64,000 bases of DNA from Apostichopus japonicus (taxonomy: Eukaryota > Echinodermata > Holothuroidea > Aspidochirotida > Stichopodidae): NCBI RefSeq assembly GCF_037975245.1, contig NC_092569.1, forward strand, positions 18,521,501-18,585,500, given 5' to 3'. A model generated the notes under the pieces. That model did no database searches. It was given only the letters and a program-made list of their open reading frames with translations, and was not told where the DNA came from. The position numbers and the translations under genes were made by a program. Positions 25,069 to 34,741 of this stretch are shown here, in pieces; positions within the stretch are counted from its first letter, which is position 1; each line of letters begins with the position of its first letter.

Positions 25069-25354
25069 GTATCTATCACATTGGAAGTAGAACAGCCAAT
25101 GTTTGGTTTTTGCAGAGCTTTCGAGCAAAAATGCTCTTCTTTTGTGCAAAATCACCTGAAATGAAGAGCTGTACATATCAGTTCCACAAACATTTATAAT
25201 CCGTTCTGCTTCTTTGTTCCCTAATCCGCTTTCTGCATAGTCCATCAGTGCCACTCGTATTTATCTAACGTCACACTATGTTTGTGTTACATATGTGTAC
25301 TTTCATTACAAAGCCAAGACTTGCTTTATCCATACACACACACACACAAATAAA

Positions 25355-25415
25355 TAAATAAATATATATATATAGATATAGATATAGATATAGATATAGA
25401 TATATATATATATAA
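25355..25415. repeat. AT-rich compound microsatellite (TAAA / TA / TAGA units)
   Basis: AAATAAATAAAT followed by TA units, six GATATA units and TA again. It directly abuts the 3' end of the minus-strand SINE at 25424, as expected for a SINE-tail microsatellite. Confidence 0.8.
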
Positions 25416-25423
25416 ATGAAAAT

Positions 25424-25541
25424 CGTAATGAGTTGGAAAATCAAGAACAGTGAAAAAACTTTCAGCCTCCACCGAGATTCGAACCACGGGCCTTCCGCTC
25501 TGTACGCGGACACCCTAACCACTAGGCTATGGACGCTGATT
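25424..25541 (-). mobile_element. tRNA-derived SINE, family 1, copy A
   Basis: On the minus strand the head carries box A (TAGCCTAGTGGTTAGGG) and box B (GGTTCGAATCT) of a tRNA promoter. The body GGAGGCTGAAAGTTTTTTCA follows, then CACTGTTCTTGATTTTCCA, and it ends in a microsatellite. The same body and the same microsatellite-tail arrangement recur at the right edge of the window. The intact cloverleaf spacing explains why the head could be mistaken for a tRNA gene. Confidence 0.72.
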
Positions 25542-25805
25542 GTTTTTGTCCAGAGGTTCGAAACCGGTAAGGAAGATCGTAATTCCACTGTAGGCGTTTG
25601 TCATCTGTATCGAACAATACTAGTTCTGTTTTTTGGTGACATATTTTGCCTTACTCTAGAGATCAAACATGATGCTGACCAACTCGAAAATCATTTGTGA
25701 TTCCTAAAGCCGGATCTCGAAAGAATATATATATATAAGAAAGATTCATTTAATACATAAAATTAAATTGACCTTACAGACTGTAATATTTTACTTTACT
25801 TACAG

Positions 25806-28362
25806 AACGCTCACAAAGCAACAGAAGATGAATATTCTAGAGGAGGTTAGAGTTTGTGATCTTAAGTTCAAACCAATTCGATTTCTTTTCGTTATCATAA
25901 CATACCGACCTATGAATAATTTCGTTGAAATGTTCTTGTTTTCATGTTTTTTAACACACTACTGATGGTACAATACCGCACTAGTCTACGTTACTTTACA
26001 TGGAGTAGCCCTGTCCGATCATTATTAAATTTTGAATACGCTTGTTGTATTAAGTTATCTGTGTAGGTTGTAAAACAAAAATATATATTGAGACGAAGTT
26101 TTCTTGTAATGTTTAGTTCACTTCGAATCAAGCACTTTCTAATTCCATATGTAAGCTAGGCTGTTATCGAATATTTTGATCAGTAATGACTAAAAAGGGG
26201 AGTTTGTAAATACTAGAGCACATAAACGTTAATATACTTTTTAAGAAAAAGTCGCCCAGGAAAGAACCTGGGCACGAAAATCAAACTACCGAACGACTGA
26301 TCCGCTCTCTACCCCAGTCCCCTTGCATCGAGACTGTGACTGTGTGATCATCGTCGGGTGTGCATCACCATTCCCCTGGAAAGGGAACAGATACTACACA
26401 TAATCTTAGCCAAAAGGCCGAGAAGCGATCATTAATGTTAACGTTAATATTACCTTCCAAGTTATCACTGCCTGTCCGAGTACGAGGTGCACCCTGAAGT
26501 TAAGATTACAAAGTGTACTACTCTGATTTCTTTCAGGTTTTGATTTCTTTTACCAAGATCTTGAGTATCCGAGAGATTGCAAAGCGGTTATTGATCGTTG
26601 TCATGGTCAACCGGCTCTATCCGGTGTCTACCAAATCAAGCCAATCGGAGCGAGTAATCCTTTTGAGGTATTTTGTAACAACTCGATTGATGACGGAGGA
26701 TGGACAGTAAGTATATCTCACAGACCTATACCAAAACCAAAAAAGAGAGAGAGATTTATATGTTAATTCTATTTTCGAAGATCATGGGGCTTTTGTTTCG
26801 ATACCCTGAGATCCCATTTCACGACGACTGATAAACTGTAACTATGCCGTGAAACAGAATTTGAAAGAAAGCTTTAGTAAAGTCAGAAAAATCATCAATA
26901 GTGGATGACGATATTCCAAACCTTGAATAGATATATATGTTCGTATAATCACTAAAGATCAATCTAGACAACTCTGGCCATATATTTCAAGCACATATTT
27001 CACCATATCAAGTGTAAACTATCTAAATTCCTTCTCTCATTAGGAAATTTGTTTCTATTTTCTCGAAGGTAATACAACGCCGTTTGGATGGCTCAGTTGA
27101 TTTCAATAGATACTGGCGTGACTACAAAGACGGGTTTGGATTCCTTAATCGAGAATTCTGGCTTGGAAACGATAAAATATCTCTAATGACAAATCAGAAA
27201 GATTATGAACTTCGTATCGATATAACTGATCTCTTCGGAGCTTCTTTCTTTGCCAAGTTTGACCTTTTCGGGATTAGTGATGAAATTTCGAAGTATAAGT
27301 TAGTGGCTATCGATGGTTACAACTCTTCTATCAGTACAGTAGGTTGGTATACAGATTCTACTACACTATATCGAAATCAAGAAACATGAAACGTTTAATT
27401 TAAACTTGAATTCTAACAAATATTCCCTTATTAACATCCACATTGCCATTCCATTTCAGATATTTATTAATCGGATATATAGAAATAAACATAATATCGA
27501 GGATTAGCCTTCATTTTGTGACTCACAATTTAAATTTGCAATAAAGGTTGTTCTAATTTAGCTTAATGTATTTCTTTAGTCGATGAAAGCCCCAGAAGAT
27601 GTAGGATTCTTCTCTAGGGGCCACCTCAAAGCCCAAAAACAAATATCAGAAAAAGGAATTTATTTGTTGTGGAAAGGTACGTATCCCAAGACCGAAAGCT
27701 GTAATGCTTTCAGACAGTTCTCTGGTAGCTATGGTAACTAAGACAGAGAAATACATTCCAGAGAGGAATTTGGTCATGTATTTTCAAGCCCCTGTATGGG
27801 TCCATGGGCATAGCCTCGGAAGGCGTAACACTTTGTTAGCCCAATATTACCCGCATCTTGAATATATGAGCGTAAAGGAGAGTGTTTGATAATACCGCAG
27901 CTAACCCAGGGGTGAGGGGACGGGCATCATGATAAGGGTAGGGGAAACCCCAGCTCCCACCCCCTTTGCACCAATACAGATCCCATTTAGTGATAGAAAT
28001 CGAATCTGTCTCATGTGTTTACAGGTTATCATGGACTGCCGTTGCAAAGGAACAAATTTTTCAGTACACGTGACCAGGACAACGACGGCTGGGCTGATTA
28101 CAACTGTGCTGAGCGTCATATTGGTGGATGGTGGTATAGCACTTGGCATACCTTTCGTGTCAACAGCACATGCCAAAACGCCTGGACACATTGTGATTAT
28201 TTTGCTACTGGCGACGGCTGTGCTATTTGTTCTGGGACTCAACTGAATGGAGTCTACGATAGTCGGGCTCGTGGAACGAACATCCACTGGACCAACCTTG
28301 ATGGAGACGAAAACGACTGTGGGATTAAATATATAGAAATGAAAATAAGGCCAGTGGGTTAG
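25806..28362 (+). CDS. FREP-3: fibrinogen-related (FReD) protein, 5' end not found
   Basis: Exons: 25806-25845 (linker), 26537-26706, 27069-27342, 28025-28362, with phases 0,1,0,1 as in FREP-1. The linker encodes NAHKATEDEYSRG. The FReD follows: YPRDC, NNSIDDGGWT, VIQRR, REFWLGNDK, then TRDQDNDGW at the calcium site (Thr replaces the usual Tyr before it), GGWWYS, GDGCAIC, and an end at EMKIRP. The domain is complete, with all core cysteines seen in FREP-1. The linker exon and its GTTAGA donor are weaker calls, as is the unusual GTTGGT donor after 27342. A signal-peptide exon must lie upstream but was not recognised, so the model is partial. Its product is probably an extracellular lectin-like or recognition protein. 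Confidence 0.83.
26236..26439 (-). mobile_element. U2-snRNA-headed SINE, copy B (near-intact head)
   Basis: It lies in the FREP-3 intron between the linker and first FReD exons. A perfect 11-bp duplication AACGTTAATAT flanks it (26225-26235 and 26440-26450). On the minus strand, after a 10-base leader, it reads ATCGCTTCTCGGCC, then TTTTGGCTAAGATTATGTG, then TAGTATCTGTTCC. That is nearly the first 45 nt of U2 snRNA, including the branch-site-pairing GTAGTA. The rest is unrelated to U2 and ends in the hairpin GCCCAGGTTCTTTCCTGGGC plus ACTTTTTC. This is a SINE with an snRNA head, not a functional U2 gene: stem-loops IIa to IV and the Sm site are missing. Confidence 0.85.
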
Positions 28363-31300
28363 TAAAAGAGGAAATCAGTATATGGCTGTGATGGAGACAG
28401 GGAGGGTACAGTATAGCGGATTTACAACCAACCAACCCCCCCCCCCCTTTCTCTTGTGCCATTTGCACGTGGGTCATATAAATGTGGGTCATTAGGATAA
28501 AGTTCTTCAAGTTGTTTTAGTTTTATTTACTGAGGAAACTCGTATCTTCCTACAGTGTTATAACATATAAGGACAACGAAAACGGGAGGAAACGTATCAT
28601 CTCAACACTGGGAGCATTTTTGTGTTTAGCGAGATAATGTGGTAGCGCTGATTGGGCCCACAGAGCTCACGCTATAAATAATATAGCCAGCCCAGCCTAT
28701 CACCCACTCACCCCGGGCCCACATAGATTAAGTTATTAATAATATGCACAGCTCAGCCTGTCGTCCATTAACCCCCTTCTCCAATCAAATGCTTCTTAGT
28801 CCCCGATCGATTATACATAAATATATGTCACTGAGCAGTATAAGAGCGGAATATACAGATAAATTATGTTCGAATAATAACTCCTGTATTATTAAGACGG
28901 GGCTCCTAAGGGGCACATTATATGTACAATAGAATAATGTGTTCAATGGGGGAATAGGTAGTCTGTAATACCACTTTCAAACACAGCAAGCAAACCATAT
29001 GTAACCAGATTATCTTCTAACCGGTAAAAGGTGAAACGTCTCGGTCAGGGCTACACGGTAAGAAAACAAATAATAATCCACTGAGTTTCGCTTTGTTCAT
29101 ATTGGGTATGGTGGGAATATAAACATTATTAGCAGAGTTCGATCTTTATCAGATTGTTTTAGTTCCTCGTTTTCCTATTTGTTTATATTTGTTGTGATCT
29201 CTGTTTCTTTTTCGACTATTGAGATAGCTAGACAATTCAGCCTACCTATCAAATATCCATTGCCACAAAACCAGCATTACTTACGCTTTGTGTTGTAATT
29301 TAACGTTAATATCTCCGATCACTGTGATGTCTATGTATAGCAGGATTCCTCTAAATAACTCGATACTCTTACTTCGATTGTAGGAGTTACTCATTTTGTC
29401 ACGTAGTTTTGCGCCTTCTTATGTGGCTCTCGTATGAATATAACAGTAAAGTTCGCATGCTCCAATTACATTAACATAATTGCAATCGCGAATTTGCCGA
29501 GACGAATTAGTTCCGCGAACAAATCCTTATATGGTTCCAGGATAGACGTACGTAGTAACAGAGAAGGCGGCGGTGTCTTTTCAATATCTCGTCCAAACCA
29601 CTGTGTATGCATCAATGTCTTCGGGTCGGGGGGTGGGGGAGGGGGAGGCAATCGGGGTGGCAAGACATTTGATTTTGGGAGGGGGCCCCTGGCCCCCACT
29701 GGTTACGCCACTGATTACAAGCGTTTTTTTTCGAGTTCGGGGTCTGATCATCCCCCTTGTCAAGATCAAGATTACAACCGGATCTGATCTGCATTTATCT
29801 ACAATCTTGATCTCGAGCACAGGATCTGATCATTAGCGGGAGATCAGATCCAGATCTAGTATAAAACACTCTTAGTGCAGAGCAATGTAAGAACAGGTTG
29901 GAGAGGCCTTGAGTAAGTATGATGATATCGCGTTGCCGTAACTTTCTTGTAAAACATTTTTAGTTGCAAAATAAACTGCTGTTGTTGTCTCCCATTGGTG
30001 AATTTTAACTTTTTTATGCCAATATACCCCAACCTTCGGATTTATTTAATTGTGTGTTGTTTTCTTTTTTAACTATTCTATCATAACTACCTTGTGAAAA
30101 TTGATGTCTTTCGTGATTATATCCGTCGTTATCCGGTACCAATATTTCTCACTGAAATATAGGATGTCACCGTGACCCACAAAATGTTTACCCCGGGCCT
30201 TCCACAAGCTTAATCCGCCCTGAGTCTTACTATTATGTGACTGAAGGTCCTCGTAGATTTTATAGTACGTAATAGCGTTAGCATATAGTATAGGCCAATT
30301 TGGAATTTAGGTTGATTGAGTTATCAACGGGTACCCGGGAGACCGGCTAAACCGCGGATAAACGTGCCCGGTTCCGATTTTTTGGACAGGGACCAACCCC
30401 CCTTCTGCTCACACCCCTCCCACCAGCTCCCAACAACAACGGCATAAGCCTTTCTTTACAATCAATTTCACGCCGAATCAAGAAAATCCCTCATAAATAA
30501 TCAACCTTAAATCTGAGCAATTCAATTCCTCTAACCAACTTTATTATTAATTCACACGATTACAGACTGCAAAATCGTGCTATAAGGTTTGAAAAATAGT
30601 GAGTCGGGACAAACAGGCACAGGTGAACATTCAAACGATACATTTTGAACAAGGATACTAATGTTTGCTGTTTTTAAACGGAGATGTGTTATTTGAATAA
30701 TACATACCTGGTTTAATATACGGCACTATTTTATAACCCCGCTAACACTGTACGACCACGGGCACCGCATATCTGCTGCCACCACTATCGAAATTTTCAA
30801 ATCGGATGAATCTTGAAAGTACGTTCAAAAATGGATCATTATTAGCCTGTATGACTGGAATAATCCCCGGAACGCTTTTGGCATCCCCACAATGACGTCA
30901 ATAACAGGTAATTTCAAACTGACTGATTTACCCATAAAATAACATAATTACAGGGCTTCGATGTACTTGCCTGTATGTTCACGTATGTCTTGTCTATTTA
31001 AGAGATATATTTGATAAAACACGTTGGCTTCTACTACCGTATCGAGCATTTTAGAGTATCCTTATCTCTTCTATTTCGATTTTGTTTTTAACGAGTTTTA
31101 AGCTATTTAATTCTGTACACATAATATTTTTATGTAATGCTTTAATTCTTCATAGTTCATTTTGAACATCATGTTGGGTTGTATTTGTAACCAGGTCTGA
31201 CGAGAGGGGGAGATACAGGCAGGTCCGATGTAATATTACAATAATGTATTGAATTTTCCAGTTTCAAGATATACTTAGGAAAAAATAAAGATATACCTAA

Positions 31301-31761
31301 GATGCATTGGGATATAATTGTCCACTGGATCTGAGGTCCAGTCTAGGGCAACTCTCTGTTAAACAGGAATCACTTAGCCTAAATGACCTCACATGGCCAC
31401 TAACTGAAACTACAGTATACAGAACCCGAACCAGAAGCGCAATTGATCAACCTTTTTGTACGGCCGGGCCGAATTGTTTTCCTAACAGGTTTGCAATTGT
31501 GTGTATAAATAGTCGCTCATGATTGGTCGGAAAAAGTTACGTTATCACCATAGAGACCTTGACTTCGAGGTTACCAAAATGTCTGCGTTGCAACGAAGAT
31601 AATACCCGTTCAAAATTACCGGAATCTTTTCGTATCTTTGAAATTGGTTTACACATATATAGCACACTAGTGATGTTATGAGTTGATCTATTATCGATGT
31701 TTGATCGAAGTTTTCTATGTAGGCATTATTGATAACATCGCATGCACAGGGAACGTTTCGT
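28363..31761. other. Intergenic, no gene seen
   Basis: Contains a C run at 28436-28448 and a GATC-rich stretch at 29745-29870 with repeated GGATCTGATC. A transposon-end fragment at about 29670-29713 ends in the inverse of CAGTGGCGTAACCAGTGGGG (hAT-like), and its other end was not found. None of the open frames here has splice context or family resemblance. Confidence 0.5.
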
Positions 31762-32256
31762 ATATGGCAAGCCATGTGGGACAAACACTGCATAATATAT
31801 CCGCGTATTAATTGGAATTTATACGCGTATTAATTGGAATATATAGTCGTATATATTATTAGCCAATCATATGGCTTAAATATATCCGCGTATTAATTCG
31901 AATATATACACGTATTAATTCGAATATATACACGTATTAATTCGAATATATACACGTATTAAATAAAATACATATGGGGATTAAATCCAGTATATGCACG
32001 GATTAATTAGAATATACAAGAAAAAACATTTCCGCTCTTGCTGTGTACATATACCGACGATAAATGTTTTGGCGGGCTCGCGAGATCGCTTCAAAAGGCG
32101 AAACTTTACACATGTTGGCTACAACACATGTATATTCGAATTAATACGCGTTTATGTTCGAATTAATACGCGTATATATTCGAATTAATACGCGTATATA
32201 TTCGAATTAATACGCGGATATATTATGCAGTGTTTGTCCCACATGGCTTGCCATAT
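31762..32256. mobile_element. Hairpin MITE with 20-bp subterminal tandem repeats
   Basis: 495-bp element. Its ends are long inverted repeats beginning ATATGGCAAGCCATGTGGG and continuing through CACTGCATAATATATCCGCG. Each arm then carries several copies of a 20-bp unit of the form CGTATTAATTCGAATATATA. Flanks show a 4-bp duplication TCGT (31758-31761 and 32257-32260). It has no coding capacity. The superfamily is uncertain because a 4-bp duplication could be a chance match. Confidence 0.75.
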
Positions 32257-34741
32257 TCGTACAGGGTGCATCAAACATGTGGTGTAGCCCTTTATGTATT
32301 ACAACTGTGTACACAGGGCAGTGACGGAAAGGCATCATACTGCAGTCTATACTGTTTGGCGTAGCCTATATTCATTCAAGACTCGTGAACCCGTTGATTT
32401 TAGCGTATCCATTCCACGAACCGATTTCCGATTTCAATTGAACGACTTACGAATCTTAGATAACGTAAACACGAACCCAATGGAATTTAGCATATGAATC
32501 ACAAGATAGGTTAACATGTGATCCAAGCACTCCCTCAATTCTGATGGTCCAAATGTGGACCACTGAAAAACCTTGTTTTTAGAGAATCATTATTCGAGAT
32601 AGGAATACACTAGAGAGCTTCCCATAGCTTTATTTTGCACATAAGACAGCCTGCATCAATAAACAAAATTTTTCCGAGGGGGTGACATGGTCTTTTTTTT
32701 TTTTTTTTGTCTTCAAAGATTTGTTTACATTCAAAAAACCGGTCGTTTTGACCTTTTTGACCTTTTTTTTCAAAAAATTATTGAGAACAGTGAAAACTTT
32801 CAAGTCAACTGCCCCTATCTCATACAACTAGCTAAGACATACAAGGAATCAAATCAGGAGCCTCACAGGCATATGTAGAGGGATGGCTCTATATTTGGAG
32901 AAAATATGTCAAAAAATACATTTTTTCGGTCTAAATTAGGGCCAAAACACGGAACATATTCCGGAATTATTTCTCCAGAATGCCTCACCCTACAGAGTAG
33001 ATTTTTAGCTCTCCAGAAGCGCCACACTGAAACGCTGGGCTACATAGAAAAAAATTTAGCAATAGCGCCTCCACTTTGTGAGAAATCCATAGCAATTCAA
33101 CTCGAGCATTTCTACGGTATAGAATTTCAGTCAGCCACAGTTGATATGCGTCGCGTCGTTAGGGTCAATGCAATCACTCACGTAATTGAAACGGTAACTA
33201 TTTAGCACATATTATCATGGCTAAATACTTCTAAGAGGCGTTGGACCTTCTTTTTATGGGCAATTTGACCATCCAGCCGTTGGAGAAGAAGATTCTGACG
33301 ATGAAATTCTGAAATTCTGATACGGTAAGCCGCATAGTTGCACACTATGTATTGTGTATGTAGCGCAATTGGTAGATATAGACTTACCGTTACGCGTGGC
33401 TACCATTGTATTACAGAATACATTTGTTTGTTTGGAGGGGGGAAAATCAGTCATATTCCTCACATTCAAACATCAAATTATATTTTACTTATGAAATAAC
33501 ATGTCTTGAACTCATCAAACTATCAAAAGTCCAGCAAATTTCATCAAAATAATTTCAAATGGGCAAAAAAAGTACATTGTTTGTATCATAACCTCATTTG
33601 CATATTTACATATCTAATTAGCTTAATTATAAAAAAAAAATTAAAAAAATTAAAACCTCATTTCAATACCTATCTGTCAATACTAGGGTCCCTATTGACA
33701 AAAATGAAAAGATTTTAAGTAATTACAATGTGTAAATATTTTCCCCCAGGGGTCAATGATATGGGGGGGGGGGACATGGTATGTAAGTAGAGTTAGGGCG
33801 TTTGAATGGAAACCCCGTAACTATATTCCATTAAGTGTCTGTGTGTTATTCAGTGTATGTCTTCGAACTTCCAAGCAATGTTCATTATTGGTGCCAACGT
33901 AACGAGCAATCTGATTGGCTGAAAACTCTGTAATTGCAAACCTGTTTGGGAAAAAATATTCGCGGTCGGGGAGGGTGGGGGGGGAGGGGTATAAATATCA
34001 TATGCGGTCAAGCGGATGGGCCTAGTGAAAGGTATACCTTAATAAAAATATATATATATTAAAAAGAGGTTATATTTTGTAATTTTCGATAACAATATTG
34101 AAGAATTTTCGCTTGTTTAGGTTCATACATTATAGCAATGATATTCTGCCTACCCCTTGGTTTAATTCTTCGGGTGGGCTGGGGGAGGGGCTGAAGCTGA
34201 TTTCTCTATTTTGGTTGCACGTTATTTTACATATACACACACCGTTGATTTTAACCTACTAAAGTCTTTTGCTCGGTGTTTATGTATTGAATTCTGATTA
34301 TAACTACCTTACCGTTCGACTACAAAACATACTTCTTGTACTTATATACGTCTTTTCGGGGTAAATAAAACTAATAGATAACAATGCGTTTTAACCTTTT
34401 CAATGACTCATTATATCCAATCTACACTCACAAGTTCACGAAGATTTAGGACACGCTTGATTTTGTAATCGCCTCAAGCAGTTGCGGTAAGAGTGTTTGT
34501 AATAGAGGCATGCTCCTTCATTCTTCTCCATTCATTGATTCTTCGCTTGAACAGTTTCTTTTCTTATTTAAATATATAGAATCGCTATGAATAGAACCAA
34601 GTCCTTAGTACACGTGTAGTAGTTGGACGATCAATTTCGTGGTTATTGCCTGTTGAGTTGAACAGTAACGGTAACGGATTTAGTCAATATACAGTCTGCG
34701 TACAGTGTTGAGGAAAGAGCTAAGGGAAGGTGCGTTATACC
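32257..34741. other. Intergenic, upstream of POFUT1; no gene seen
   Basis: The longest open frame (32906-33205, +, 99 aa) resembles nothing I know and has no clear splice or promoter context. Several homopolymer runs (T at 32693, G at 33763) and a G-rich tract near 33967-33989 are present. The POFUT1 promoter should lie at the right end, but no TATA box was found. Confidence 0.5.

Larger units (their letters stand above)
21831..25805. other. Intergenic region between head-to-head FREP-2 and FREP-3
   Basis: Nearly 4 kb without a recognisable exon. It should contain the promoters of both divergent FReD genes and the missing first (signal-peptide) exon of FREP-3, but I could not find an ATG plus hydrophobic stretch ending in a phase-0 donor. 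It holds several TA-type microsatellites, a tRNA-like SINE fragment, a SINE, and a perfect 16-bp palindrome (GGGGGCACGTGCCCCC) at 22853-22868. Confidence 0.6.

Noticed and set aside
25470-25541. tRNA gene on the minus strand
   Set aside because: Box A and box B are intact, but the sequence continues into a SINE body that recurs at 63909-64000, so it is a SINE head.
24945-25588. Open frames rich in Ile/Tyr on both strands
   Set aside because: They are translations of TA microsatellites and of a SINE; no splice or start context and no domain.
26385-26429. Functional U2 snRNA gene
   Set aside because: Only the first ~45 nt match U2; the Sm site and later stem-loops are absent, and target duplications mark it as a retroposed SINE.
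29590-29715. Overlapping Gly/Pro-rich open frames on both strands
   Set aside because: Caused by G/C runs of a transposon-end fragment.
32906-33205. 99-codon open frame (+)
   Set aside because: No recognisable domain, no promoter or splice signals around it, and compositionally like its surroundings. It cannot be excluded but is not supported.
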